64,000 nucleotides of DNA from the NCBI RefSeq assembly GCF_029892105.1, contig NZ_JARZAJ010000010.1, positions 1 through 64,000 of the forward strand. Direction: 5' to 3'. The notes beneath the pieces are model-generated. The model made no database searches. It was not told where the DNA came from and saw only the letters and a list, made by a program, of their open reading frames with translations. Shown one piece after another: positions 7,109 through 16,005 of this stretch (position 1 is the stretch's first letter; every line of letters starts with the position of its first letter). Source of the stretch: Kitasatospora sp. GP82 (GTDB lineage: Bacteria; Actinomycetota; Actinomycetes; Streptomycetales; Streptomycetaceae). The position numbers and the translations under genes were made by a program.

Positions 7109-8356
7109 CTATCCGACGACGCCCAGGTAGCCGGCCATCTCGCGCATGTCGCCGGTCAGCGTGCGCTTGCGCTTGCTCAGGATCTCCTGCATGGTCTCGG
7201 CCGCCGAGTTCTGGTGTCGCAGCCACTCGGGGGCGGCTTCACGGGCGCGGGTCAGCTCGTCCATGGCCGCCGACAGGTCTCCTGTTCGCGTGTGGGCGCG
7301 CGCCATGTCCAGGGTGAAGCGGTTCCCGTCGTTCGTGCTGGGCCTGCCCAGTCGCTTCCACGCCGTCGGCGACAGCTCGACCTCTTCGCTCGCCTTGCGC
7401 ACCACCGCGCGGGCGTCGCCGACGACCATGGAGTCTTCGAGTGCCTTGATGGCGGCGGTCACCGGTCCGAAGACGGACCAGTGTCGGGAGACGTTGCGGT
7501 GCGCCGTGCCGACGGCGGTTGCCGCCACCCGCGCCGCCCTGCGGTACTCCTTGGCCTCGTCCGGGCGGTTGTTGCGTGCTGCCGCGGCGGCGGCCTCCAT
7601 GGCCAGCCCTCCCCACACCGCGTAGTGGTCCGGCTCGGCGCCGGTGATCTTCGGCTCCACCACGTCCATGCTCTGGGCGGCGATCCGTTCCGCCTCCTCC
7701 AGCCGGCCCTGTCGCACCAGCAGCCAGCACATGCAGCCGACTCCGGAACCGGCCGCGAGCAGGTCCCCAGCCTCCCGGGCGTCCGCGATGGCTCCTCGCA
7801 GGGCCGTGTAGGCGATGTCGTACTGCCTCACCTGCGTGAGGTAGGTGCCGGCCAGGCGCAACGCCTCGGCGCGGGCAAGCAGGGCTTGCTGGTGCTCTTC
7901 GCCGCTGTCGTAGTGGGCGACGGCCCGCGCCGCGTCCTGCAACAGGCCGGGCAGTTGGGCGGCGACGCTCTTGTAGCTGTCGGAGAAGTACAGCACCCGC
8001 GCGTCTCGAACCGTTCGAGCGTAGGCGCGCAGGTTCGGTTCCTCGCCCACGGCCTCGGCGTCTTGGTCCACAAGCCCCACTGCCGGGGTGAGGGCGGCGC
8101 GAAGCTGGATGAGGTTGAGCCGGTTCGGCTCCTCCGCCTGTCCTACGGGCTCCGGTGCGTCGGACGCGATGAGTGTCGCCGTGGGGATGCCCAGAGCGCG
8201 GGCCAGCGTGTGAAGCGTCTCCATGCGGACCGTTCCGCCTTGCTCGACCTTGCGGACGGTCGCCGGGGACAGGCCCGCCGCGTGGGCGAGTTCCTCCTGG
8301 CTCATCCCGGCGCGGCGCCGGTACTTCCGTACGTTGTCCGCGAGTTCCATCGTCAT
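7109..8356 (-). CDS. XRE-family regulator with TPR-like domain
   Basis: The protein has about 415 residues beginning MTMELADNVRKYRRRAGMSQ; GGAGG lies 10 bases before ATG 8356, and ATG 8350 is an alternative. Residues 5-65 are a Cro/CI helix-turn-helix (SQEELAHAAGLSPATVRKVE). The remainder is helical repeats including ALLARAEALRLAGTYLTQV and AAAAARNNRPDEAKEYRRAA. It is paralogous to 1125-2351. It likely controls its own operon and perhaps AICE functions; the divergent 600-bp region upstream would hold the operators. Confidence 0.85.
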   Translation of the reverse strand: MTMELADNVRKYRRRAGMSQEELAHAAGLSPATVRKVEQGGTVRMETLHTLARALGIPTATLIASDAPEPVGQAEEPNRLNLIQLRAALTPAVGLVDQDAEAVGEEPNLRAYARTVRDARVLYFSDSYKSVAAQLPGLLQDAARAVAHYDSGEEHQQALLARAEALRLAGTYLTQVRQYDIAYTALRGAIADAREAGDLLAAGSGVGCMCWLLVRQGRLEEAERIAAQSMDVVEPKITGAEPDHYAVWGGLAMEAAAAAARNNRPDEAKEYRRAARVAATAVGTAHRNVSRHWSVFGPVTAAIKALEDSMVVGDARAVVRKASEEVELSPTAWKRLGRPSTNDGNRFTLDMARAHTRTGDLSAAMDELTRAREAAPEWLRHQNSAAETMQEILSKRKRTLTGDMREMAGYLGVVG

Positions 8357-8957
8357 CTGCTCACCACCTCCAGCGCCACGGTACGCCTGATGGGCGAACT
8401 GACCGGGCTCTCTGGGCAGATACCCACCCGGGACGGTGACCCACCGCCACGCGCGACGCCGGGCACGCGGTTGACTGGAACGGCGCGGCGCCGGAGCCTC
8501 CGGCAGGCTGCGGGCTGAGCGGGGCGGGTCCCTCGTCGGTCGGGCAGCTTCGCCGGACCAGGGTTCTCCGGGGGCCGCCAAGGCTCACACCGTGACGCTG
8601 GCGCTCGGCCTTGGCGGCCCCCGGGGGTTCCTGGTACGCCTCCGGGGACCGGCCGGCGAGGGGCACGACCCGCGACCCGCGACCTCTCACCACGACGGTG
8701 CCGCGCCAGTGCTCGGCCCCCGTCCCTCGGAGGGAGGGCCTGGGGTGAGGTAGAGCCTTGCGGACTGCGCTGCTCTCGCTGGTGTTGCGCGCCCGGACGG
8801 GCGGGGCCGTCGCTGAGCGGGGCGGAGACAGGAGCGGGCGGCGGCCCCGCCGGGCCGGAGCGCGCGCGGCCCGCGACAGCGGGCCGCCTTGATCCAGTAA
8901 AGAAACTCTGAACAGCTCGACAGCTCAGCCGTCGGCCCTGTTCATCCTTGGGCTGGC
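8357..8957. other. Intergenic region between XRE and GntR genes
   Basis: I see no convincing gene here; open frames are low-complexity GC-driven. The region holds the XRE promoter on one side, a large inverted repeat at 8568-8624 and the 3' end of the GntR gene on the other. It could include the AICE replication or transfer origin, but I find no iteron array. Confidence 0.4.
8568..8624. terminator. 17-bp inverted repeat
   Basis: CCGGGGGCCGCCAAGGC (8568-8584) pairs perfectly with 8608-8624 across a 23-nt spacer. It lies downstream of the GntR gene and upstream of the XRE gene, so terminator activity is the simplest reading. A protein-binding or origin role inside the AICE is possible. Confidence 0.55.
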
Positions 8958-10046
8958 CTATCCCCGCTTCTCAAGTTCCTTGGTCAAGCGGCTGACTTCG
9001 GCTTCCAGCTGATGACGTGTCTTCTGGAGCTGTGCCACCTGCTTCCGCAGGCGGACAAGTTCCTCGGCATCGTCTTCGGCTGTCGGGGCCTCCTTGACAC
9101 GTTCAACTGCTGCGTCAGGGTCCGGGGCCTTGCTCACCTGTGTCTTGCGGACGTAGCTGCCACGGCCGAGGACGGAGTAGATCAGACCTTCGCCCTTGAG
9201 GAGACGCAGGGCGTTCTGAACGGTGGAGCTGGCGACCCCGAAGCGCTCCTGGAGTGCGCGCGCGGCCAGCAGTTGGCTGCCGGGCTTCAACGCGCCGTCA
9301 AGGATCTCCCTGCGCAAAATATCGGCGACCTGGATGTAAGGCGGCCGGGAGTCCTCCTCCACCGGCTCATCGAGTGCGAAGTCATCGGCCAGTGTTTCGC
9401 CCTCGCGTTCGGCGGCGCGCCGCAGGGACTCGATGCGGGCTTGGGCGAGCATCGAGCGTCGCAGGTTGTTGCGCCCACCACCGGTGTGGGCGACTGTGAG
9501 GGCACCTCGGGGGGTGCGGTGGACGAGGTGCTCGTGCGCCAGGTGCCGCAGAGCCCGTTCGACGGTTTCGCTGTCGGTGGCGAACATCAGCTGGAGCTTG
9601 ATGGGCTCGGGGAGCCTGTCCTCGAACTTCAGGCGCCCTTCGACGATCGCTTCGCGGATGGCCCAGATCGCTTTCAGGACGGGCGGCTGAGCGTTTCCGG
9701 GGCCGGCGGGGTCGTCTTGAGTGCTGTGCTTGGCCTGCTCCCGCTCGGCCTTGGCCTGGTCGGCGATCTGCTGGATCTCCTCCAGGATGGCCTTCTCCCG
9801 GTGCTCCTTCTCGTGGCTCCGGACGTAGCTGCCGCGCCCTTGGACCGAGTAGACGAGCCCCTCGTCCTTGAGTACGCGCAGGGCGTTCTGGACGGTGGAG
9901 CTGGCGATCCCGTACCGCTCCTGAAGCGTGCGCGTGGACGGGAGCTTCTCCCCGGGACGGATCCGCTCTTCGAGGATCTCGGCACGCAGCACATCGGCGG
10001 CCTGGAGGTACGGCGGCCTGGGGTCCTCTTCGAGCGGCAACGTCAT
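8958..10046 (-). CDS. GntR-family AICE regulator with repeated winged-helix domains
   Basis: This 362-residue protein starts at ATG 10046 (MTLPLEEDPRPPYLQAADVL). Residues 8-76 and 233-300 are two very similar GntR winged helices, each with LQERYG/FG, ASSTVQNALR and GRGSYVR motifs. A third, diverged copy occupies about 118-187 (LKAIWAIREAIVEGRL, ETVERALRHLA). Residues 325-360 form a coiled coil (LRKQVAQLQKTRHQLEAEV). pSAM2 KorSA is a GntR repressor of pra, and this gene occupies the equivalent position, divergent from the transfer/replication operon, so it probably represses the promoter at 10165-10193. The triplication within one polypeptide is unusual. Confidence 0.85.
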   Translation of the reverse strand: MTLPLEEDPRPPYLQAADVLRAEILEERIRPGEKLPSTRTLQERYGIASSTVQNALRVLKDEGLVYSVQGRGSYVRSHEKEHREKAILEEIQQIADQAKAEREQAKHSTQDDPAGPGNAQPPVLKAIWAIREAIVEGRLKFEDRLPEPIKLQLMFATDSETVERALRHLAHEHLVHRTPRGALTVAHTGGGRNNLRRSMLAQARIESLRRAAEREGETLADDFALDEPVEEDSRPPYIQVADILRREILDGALKPGSQLLAARALQERFGVASSTVQNALRLLKGEGLIYSVLGRGSYVRKTQVSKAPDPDAAVERVKEAPTAEDDAEELVRLRKQVAQLQKTRHQLEAEVSRLTKELEKRG

Positions 10047-10164
10047 ACACCGAGGGTAGCGGCGGTCCCGCACGGATGACACGCCCGTGCGCTCCTCTGT
10101 AGTGGGCGTAGTGGCCCAACAGTACGGGCGTATCGCATCGCCAAACTGCTCGACTGTATGACCG

Positions 10165-10193
10165 TTGCGGGTGTGCGACCGTCGCGCTATGGT
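10165..10193 (+). promoter_or_regulatory. Sigma-70-like promoter of AICE transfer/replication operon
   Basis: TTGCGG (10165-10170) and TATGGT (10188-10193) are separated by 17 bp and lie 43 bp upstream of the 10236 start codon. The flanking sequence between the divergent GntR gene and this operon contains short repeats (GTAGTGGGCGTAGTGG) that could be repressor sites. The elements were identified by eye. Confidence 0.5.
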
Positions 10194-10235
10194 TCTGGCG
10201 GGTCGAACACGTGACCCCCGAACAAGGGAACTGCC

Positions 10236-10574
10236 ATGGCTATGACCAGGATTCGCGTCGGATTGCTGCCCTCTGCCGTCTGCATGACCGGCACCGACGC
10301 GACACCGAAGATCAAGGACCCGCAGACCGGGGAAATCGCCACCGACCGCGAGACGGGCGAGCACCTGTTCACGGTCACGGTGATGCTCATGGAGGAGGGG
10401 CGCGCGGAGGTCATGAAGCTCACCGTCCCCCAGTCCGGCCTTCCCGACGGGCTCAAGCCGGGCGTCATGGTCCGCCCGGTGGACCTGTTCGCTACCCCGT
10501 GGGCGCGGATCTTCAACGGCCAGCTCTCCGAGGGCATCGCCTACCGGGCAGGTCGCTTGGACTCGGTCAAGTGA
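10236..10574 (+). CDS. Conserved AICE hypothetical protein
   Basis: This 112-residue protein starts at ATG 10236 after AAGGGAACTGCC. It has beta-rich segments: IRVGLLPSAVCMTGTDATPK, TGEHLFTVTVMLMEEGRAEV and LKPGVMVRPVDLFATPW, ending YRAGRLDSVK. There are no membrane spans. Proteins of this form regularly precede the FtsK-like transfer gene in Streptomyces AICEs, but I know no demonstrated function. A compact OB-like beta fold is possible and unproven. Confidence 0.7.
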   Translation: MAMTRIRVGLLPSAVCMTGTDATPKIKDPQTGEIATDRETGEHLFTVTVMLMEEGRAEVMKLTVPQSGLPDGLKPGVMVRPVDLFATPWARIFNGQLSEGIAYRAGRLDSVK

Positions 10575-10671
10575 GCTGCACTGTAACGACGTTGACTTTC
10601 CGACTGCCCGCTTCAACCAGTACCGGCAACCGGTTCGCCCTCGGGTTTAGCTACAACGTGGAAGGCGTGAA

Positions 10672-12081
10672 GTGAAGGACGTGAACGAGATCGCCCCAGT
10701 CGTGATCGGGGCGGTCCTCGCCCTGGCGGCCCTGTGGGCCACGGTCGGCTTGGTCCGGTACCTGCGGGTCGATCGTGAGACCCGGGCGAGCATCCGGCAG
10801 GGGGTCCGTATCCGGTTCGGGTGGGAGCGGCTGGCCAAGATGGCGGGCCTGTCGGTGACCGACAAGACCCCGACGTTCCTCGCCGAGTTGGTCAGCCGGG
10901 AGGGCGAGACGCCCAAGCCCCGGGTCCTGGTGCCTCGGATCAAGGTGAAGCCGGACCGGTTCGGGGTGGTGGTGCTGGCGAAGTGCCTGCCCAAGGTGGG
11001 GCTGGAGGAGTTTCAGCGATCGGCGCGCTTCCTCGCCGACGCCTGGCGCTGCACTCGGGTGTCCGTGCTGCCGGACGGTCCAGGGCGGGTGGTGATCCGG
11101 GCCGTGCGCCTGGACCCGCTCATCACGCCGACCGAGCACATCCCCACAGGCGCGGTTCCCAGGAGCCTGGATACGTGGGGGCTCGGGCTGGACGAGTACG
11201 CCGACGACGTCAGCCTGCCGCTGGCGAACGTTCCCGGCGTGACCGTCGCCGGCCTGCCCGGCTTCGGCAAGACCTCGTTGATCAACAAGCTCATCTGCGA
11301 CCTCGCCCCCTCCGAGGCGGTCCAGTTTGCCGTGGCGGACGGCAAGGTCTCCACTGCCCACGAAGGGGACTACGCCGATCTGACGCCCCGCCTGTTCGCC
11401 TTCGCGGGTGACGACCTGGCGGAAGCGAACGCGCTGTTCAAGCGCATGGTGAAGCTGCGACGGGGCCGGTCCTCGTCCATCCGCGCCGTCCTGGGCGTGA
11501 AGAACATGTGGCACGTCGGGCCGTCCCGCATCTGGCCGCTGACGATCCTGATCATCGACGAAGCGCACACCTACTTCCGCGAGTACAAGGGCAACGACGC
11601 CGAGACGAAGAAGCTGGCTGCCCTGTCGGCGGAGAACGCCCGGCTGGTTGAGGACCTGGTGAAGAAGGGCCGCAGCGTCGGGATCATGGTCATCCTGGCC
11701 ACCCAGAAAGCGACCGGCGACGCGATCCCGACGTTCATCCGGGACGTGTGCCCGCTGGGGCTGTCCTTCGCGCAGAAGACGGCGGAAGCCTCCGTGGCCG
11801 CGCTCGGGGACGACATTCGCAACTGGCCGGACGCGAACCCGGTCAACCTCCAGGACCCGGCCTATGTCGGGGTCGCCTCGATGGGAGTGCAGGGCCGTCC
11901 GGGCTTCACCCGCGTGCGCACGCCGTACGTGTCCGACGCCGACGCGGCCCGGATCGCCGACGACACCGCCCACCTGACCGAAGACCCGGCCGCGTACCTC
12001 GACGTCTACCCGGGCCCGGTCGACTGGAAGCCCGCCTTCATGGACGACGACGCCGACACCCTGATGACCGAAGCGGCCTGA
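10672..12081 (+). CDS. traB: FtsK/SpoIIIE-type DNA translocase (TraB-like transfer protein)
   Basis: This 469-residue protein starts at GTG 10672, preceded by GGAAGG. An N-terminal hydrophobic segment (residues 8-28) anchors it in the membrane. The motor domain carries Walker A GLPGFGKTS (194-202) and Walker B ILIIDEAH (292-299), then an ATQKATGDAIP sensor segment. TraB proteins form hexamers at hyphal tips and move double-stranded plasmid DNA between mycelia without a relaxase. The short tail after the motor may hold the clt-recognition winged helix. It is the main conjugation gene of the element. Confidence 0.92.
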   Translation: MKDVNEIAPVVIGAVLALAALWATVGLVRYLRVDRETRASIRQGVRIRFGWERLAKMAGLSVTDKTPTFLAELVSREGETPKPRVLVPRIKVKPDRFGVVVLAKCLPKVGLEEFQRSARFLADAWRCTRVSVLPDGPGRVVIRAVRLDPLITPTEHIPTGAVPRSLDTWGLGLDEYADDVSLPLANVPGVTVAGLPGFGKTSLINKLICDLAPSEAVQFAVADGKVSTAHEGDYADLTPRLFAFAGDDLAEANALFKRMVKLRRGRSSSIRAVLGVKNMWHVGPSRIWPLTILIIDEAHTYFREYKGNDAETKKLAALSAENARLVEDLVKKGRSVGIMVILATQKATGDAIPTFIRDVCPLGLSFAQKTAEASVAALGDDIRNWPDANPVNLQDPAYVGVASMGVQGRPGFTRVRTPYVSDADAARIADDTAHLTEDPAAYLDVYPGPVDWKPAFMDDDADTLMTEAA

Positions 12082-12122
12082 CGCCTCCGGTAACTCACCA
12101 CCAAGAAAGGAGAGTTGGCCTG

Positions 12123-12869
12123 ATGGCCGAGGATCGCCTCACACAGCGCACCGTGACCGTGGTCATGGCGGTCATCGCCCTGCTGGCGTTCGTATTCTCC
12201 TTCGGCAACGTCTGGGCACTGGCCCTGCGTCTCGGGGTGCCCCACCCGGTCGCGCCGCTGATCGCCCCCATGGTTGACCTGTCCGTGATCGGGCTCCTCG
12301 TCGGTCTGCGCTTGCTGTCCCTGCGCGGCGTCCCGCAGGAGGAGCTGACGGCCGCAACCCGGTTGATGCACCTGTGCGGCCTGCTGACCCTGGCCCTGAA
12401 CGTCGCCGAACCCCTGGTAGCCAAACACTACGGCCGCGCCGCCGTCGATGCGGTCGCCCCGCTGCTGCTGCTCGGCTGGGGCCAGGTCGGCCCGCAGTTC
12501 CTCCGCCACTTCCACGCCCTGAGCGCCCCGAACCCAGCGGAGGCTCCCGTCCTGGTCCCGGCTATGGAGCGCCTGGCGGACCCGCTTGCATCGCTCGACC
12601 CCACGCCGGAGCCCATTCTCGTACGGCCCTCCGGACCGGCGCTTGCCCCGGCTGTGGTCGTCACCGCTGAGCCTGCTCCCGTGTCGGCCAAGACGACCGC
12701 GTCCGCCACGCTCCCGGTCGTCCCTGAGGCTCTGCTGGCCGCTGCCCGGCGCATCGCTGAGACGCACCACGCCGAACAGGGCGAGCACATCACGCCCGGT
12801 CAGCTGAAGGCCCGTCTGGGCGTCACGTTGCCGCTGGCCACCGCCGCACACGCTCAGCTCTCCGCCTGA
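12123..12869 (+). CDS. DUF2637/SpdB-like membrane protein
   Basis: This 248-residue protein starts at ATG 12123 with AAAGGAG about ten bases upstream. Four hydrophobic segments lie at roughly residues 10-30, 42-63, 77-96 and 104-123. An extended Pro/Ala-rich linker and a C-terminal helical domain (EALLAAARRIAETHH, TPGQLKARLGVTLPLA) resembling a helix-turn-helix follow. DUF2637 proteins encoded between FtsK-like transfer genes and Rep are linked to intramycelial plasmid spread. It is probably in one operon with TraB (41-bp gap). Confidence 0.8.
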   Translation: MAEDRLTQRTVTVVMAVIALLAFVFSFGNVWALALRLGVPHPVAPLIAPMVDLSVIGLLVGLRLLSLRGVPQEELTAATRLMHLCGLLTLALNVAEPLVAKHYGRAAVDAVAPLLLLGWGQVGPQFLRHFHALSAPNPAEAPVLVPAMERLADPLASLDPTPEPILVRPSGPALAPAVVVTAEPAPVSAKTTASATLPVVPEALLAAARRIAETHHAEQGEHITPGQLKARLGVTLPLATAAHAQLSA

Positions 12870-13009
12870 GCCCCGCCGGCCCCTTCCCCACCTGACCGAC
12901 CCCGCCCTACCGGGCTCGGTTCGCCATGCCCCGAGCAGCACCAACACGCCTTCCTGACTGGCTGGTTGCTGCTCGGGGCCACCCCACCCACAGAAGGGAC
13001 ACGCCCCGA

Positions 13010-14455
13010 ATGGTCACCCTGGACCTGCGCCACGTGGCAAACCCCGCCCTGCGGGACCTGATCCACCTGGTCAACCTGCCCGACTTCGACCGCGCCCACC
13101 AGCAGATCGACCGCCTCGGCGGCTGCACCGAACCCGTGCGCCTGCTCGGCCAGACCACCACCATCGACACGGCAACCGGCGAGGTACTGCGCTCCTACAC
13201 CACCACCGCCGAGCCCACCGGCAGCCTGCTGACGGCCTGCGGCAACCGCCGCGCCTCGCGCTGCCCGGCCTGCTCCCGCGTCTACGCCGCCGACACCTTC
13301 CACCTGATCCGCGCGGGCCTGACCGGCGGCAAGAGCGTGCCGGACACCGTCCGCACCCACCCCCGCGTGTTCGCCACGCTCACCGCGCCCTCTTTCGGCC
13401 CCGTCCACAACCGCCCCGCCGACACAGCCGGCGGCCTCCGGCCCTGCCGCTGCGGCAAGCGCCACGAACCCACGGACGCGCTGCTCGGCACACCGCTGGA
13501 CCCGAAGACCTACGACTACCCGGGCGCGGTGCTGTTCAACGCCCACGCCGGAGCCCTGTGGGCGCGCTTCACGATCTACCTGCGCCGTGAGATCGCCGCC
13601 CGGCTCGGCCTGACCCAGAAGGCCGCCCGCGCCGTGCTGCGCGTCTCCTTCGCCAAGGTCGCCGAGTACCAGAAGCGCGGCCTGGTCCACTTCCACGCCG
13701 TCATCCGCCTCGACGGCCCTGACGGCAGCACCCAGCCCCCGCCCCCGTCCGCCACCGTGACCATGCTCGCCGACGCCATCCGGGCCGCCGCCGCCCGCGT
13801 CTCGGTCAGCGTTGTCTCGGACGCGGTCGGGGAACGCGAACTCGCCTGGGGCAAACAGCTCGACGTACGCGAGATCGCCGCCTTCGGCACCGACGCCGAA
13901 CTGACCGATCACGCGGTCGCCGCCTACGTGGCCAAGTACGCCACCAAGTCCGCCGACTCATCCGGCGCTCTCGACCGCGCCCTGTACTGCCGCCCCTGCC
14001 AGGGACGCGGCATGACCCTGACCGGCCACGGAACCCCGCTCCAGTGCACCACCTGCGGCGGCACCGGACAGGCCCGGCCGCTGCCCCGCCTCGCCGTCGA
14101 ACGCCACGTGCGGCAGATGATCCGCACCTGCTGGGAACTGGGCAAGCGTCCGGAGTTCGCCGGCCTCAAGCTCTGGAAGTGGGCGCACATGCTCGGCTTC
14201 CGGGGCCACTTCTCCACCAAGTCCCGCTGCTACTCCGTCACCCTCGGCCAACTGCGCGACGACCGCCGCGCCTGGCGCACCGAACAGGCCCGCGCGCACG
14301 CCGGCCTGCCCGACCTCGACCCGAGCACGACCCTCGTCATCGGCCACTGGGCCTACCACGGCTCGGGCTACAGCCCCGGCGCGCAACTCCTCGCCGCCGC
14401 CGTGTGCCACCGCAGAGAGCTGGAACGGCAGTTCACCGCAGAAGGCGGCTGCTGA
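13010..14455 (+). CDS. RepSA-type replication initiator
   Basis: This 481-residue protein starts at ATG 13010; an upstream in-frame start adds 28 residues without support. It contains an HUH-like motif HFHA (227-230) and YVAKYATK (306-313), expected for a rolling-circle initiator in which the tyrosine nicks the double-strand origin. Cysteine clusters (CPAC near residue 85-90, CRPCQGRG and CTTCGGTG further on) suggest zinc binding. It belongs to the pSAM2 RepSA group, which replicates the excised element. It overlaps the excisionase gene by TGATG, consistent with coupled translation. Confidence 0.9.
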   Translation: MVTLDLRHVANPALRDLIHLVNLPDFDRAHQQIDRLGGCTEPVRLLGQTTTIDTATGEVLRSYTTTAEPTGSLLTACGNRRASRCPACSRVYAADTFHLIRAGLTGGKSVPDTVRTHPRVFATLTAPSFGPVHNRPADTAGGLRPCRCGKRHEPTDALLGTPLDPKTYDYPGAVLFNAHAGALWARFTIYLRREIAARLGLTQKAARAVLRVSFAKVAEYQKRGLVHFHAVIRLDGPDGSTQPPPPSATVTMLADAIRAAAARVSVSVVSDAVGERELAWGKQLDVREIAAFGTDAELTDHAVAAYVAKYATKSADSSGALDRALYCRPCQGRGMTLTGHGTPLQCTTCGGTGQARPLPRLAVERHVRQMIRTCWELGKRPEFAGLKLWKWAHMLGFRGHFSTKSRCYSVTLGQLRDDRRAWRTEQARAHAGLPDLDPSTTLVIGHWAYHGSGYSPGAQLLAAAVCHRRELERQFTAEGGC

Positions 14456-14664
14456 TGAGCACGTTGCTCGCGGTTTCGAGCACGGGCGAAGACCTGCTGA
14501 CGGTCCCCCAGGTCATGGCCCGCCTCCAACTCGGCCGCTCCGCCGTCTACGACCTGCTCCGCTCCCGGCAACTCGCCTCCATCACCCTCGGCCGCGCCCG
14601 GCGCATCCCCGCCCACGCCCTCACCGACTTCATCCGCACCCGACTCGAACAGGAAGCCGCCTGA
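14455..14664 (+). CDS. xis: Excisionase (Xis), MerR-like winged helix
   Basis: This 69-residue protein starts at the ATG that overlaps the Rep stop codon. LLTVPQVMARLQLGRSAVYD followed by LRSRQLASITLGRARRIPAH is the compact winged helix of pSAM2-type excisionases, which bend attachment-site DNA and direct the integrase toward excision. Its TGA overlaps the integrase ATG. The gene looks intact, so directionality control survives although the partner integrase is split. Confidence 0.9.
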   Translation: MSTLLAVSSTGEDLLTVPQVMARLQLGRSAVYDLLRSRQLASITLGRARRIPAHALTDFIRTRLEQEAA

Positions 14665-15842
14665 TGCCCACACCCCGCGACACCCCCGCCTCCCGCCGCA
14701 GCCGCGCCAACGGCGACGGCACCGTCTACCAGCGCAAGGACGGCCGCTGGGAAGCCGCCGGCTACGTCCTCGCCCCCGGCGACACCCGCAAGCGCGTCCG
14801 CGTCTACGGCATCACCCGCAAGGAAGCCCTCGCCAAGCTCACCGAGAAGACCGCCGCCAGCAACCGCGGCGTCCCCGTACCGACCGCACAGGGCAGCGTC
14901 GGCGCCTACCTGACGTACTGGCTGGAGAACGTCGCCGTCCACCAGCTCCGCGAGAACACCCACACCCGCTACACCGCCTGCACGAACCGCTACCTCATCC
15001 CCGGCCTCGGAAAGAAGAAGCTCGCCAAGCTCACCGCCAAGGACGTCCGGACCTGGCTCAACCAGCTCCGCACCACCTGCCAGTGCTGCACCCGCCGCCT
15101 CGACGCCGCCCGCAACCAGCCCCGCTGCTGCGCGACCGGCATGTGCTGCGGCAAGCGGCTCTCCCCACTGACCCTCGCCTACGTCCACTCCGTGCTCAAG
15201 TCCGCCCTGGAGCACGCCGTCCGGGAGGAAGAGATCCCCCGCAATGTCGCCCGCAACGTCCGCATCGGCACGCCCCGCCCCCGCCGCTTCGAACCCCTCA
15301 CCGCCGACGAAGCCCGCACCCTCCTCACCGCCGCCCAGGGCCACCGCCTCCACGCGCTGTTCGAACTCGCCCTCCGCACCGGACTGCGCAAGGGCGAAAT
15401 CCTCGGCCTGCGCTGGGAAGACCTCGACCACGGCAGCGGCACCGCCAGCATCCGCCGTACCTTCCAGCGCACACGCAGCGGCGGCCTGACCACCCTGCCG
15501 ACCAAGACAGTTAGCTCCGAACGCCGCATCGCCCTCCCGGCCCCCTGTCTGCTCTCGCTCCGCGCCCACCGCAAGCAGCAGGCCCAGGAGAAGGAGAAGG
15601 CCGGCGCGGGCTGGGTGGACAGCAGCCACGTCTTCACCCGGCCCGACGGTCACCCCATCGAGCCTGCCACCCTCACCCGCCACTTCAACGCACTCCTCCG
15701 CCGCGCACACCTCCGCCAGATCCGCTTCCACGACCTCAGGCACTCGACCGCGACCCTCCTCCTGGAACAAGGCGTCGAACTCGTCGTCATCAAGGAACTC
15801 CTCGGCCACGCCCACATCGGCGTCACCGCCACCGTCTACGCA
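14664..15842 (+). pseudogene. int: AICE tyrosine integrase, 5' part
   Basis: Codons 1-393 are intact. A short N-terminal arm-binding region, a SAM-like core-binding domain with Cys-rich CQCCTRRLD/MCCGKRL insert, and a catalytic domain with Arg242 (TGLRKGE), His356/Arg359 (FHDLRHS), His382 (LLGHAH) and Tyr392 (TATVYA) are all present. One codon after the tyrosine the coding sequence breaks into an inserted element. The current frame runs on to a chimeric 33-residue tail ending at 15941. The proper C-terminus (HVRLRLQRDA...) continues at 20455-20583. Catalytic residues remain but the C-terminal helix needed for trans subunit contact is lost, so activity is doubtful. Confidence 0.9.
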
Positions 15843-15847
15843 AACCC

Positions 15848-15857
15848 TCGGGAATTG
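15848..15857 (+). repeat. Left subterminal inverted repeat of the recombinase element
   Basis: TCGGGAATTG here matches, in inverted orientation, 9 of 10 bases of 20434-20443. The repeat starts five bases inside the left junction but eleven bases inside the right one. The six-base difference is what a transported coupling sequence at one end would produce. Confidence 0.5.
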
Positions 15858-15957
15858 CATCAGCTGGGCGGGAAACCGCAGGTCGCGAGGTCAGGGCGGC
15901 GTCCGACGGGGGCTCCATCCTCCTACAACTTGGTGGCCTGATCAGGGAGTTTGTAGA

Positions 15958-15972
15958 TCAGATCCCATCTGA
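15958..15972. promoter_or_regulatory. Palindrome upstream of recombinase gene
   Basis: TCAGAT-CCC-ATCTGA is a perfect 6-bp-arm palindrome ending 33 bp before the GTG start at 16006. It overlaps TGCATCAG...CTGATGCA inverted copies (15856-15863 and 15969-15976). It may be an operator for the element's HTH protein (17130-17471) or a recombinase binding site. Confidence 0.45.
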
Positions 15973-16005
15973 TGCAGGATTTGCCCTCTGGAAGGGAGGG
16001 CAGGA

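Noticed and set aside
15843..15941. The last 33 codons of the current integrase frame as a genuine C-terminus
   Set aside because: The sequence NPRELHQLGG onward does not resemble integrase C-termini, and the authentic continuation is found at 20455-20583.
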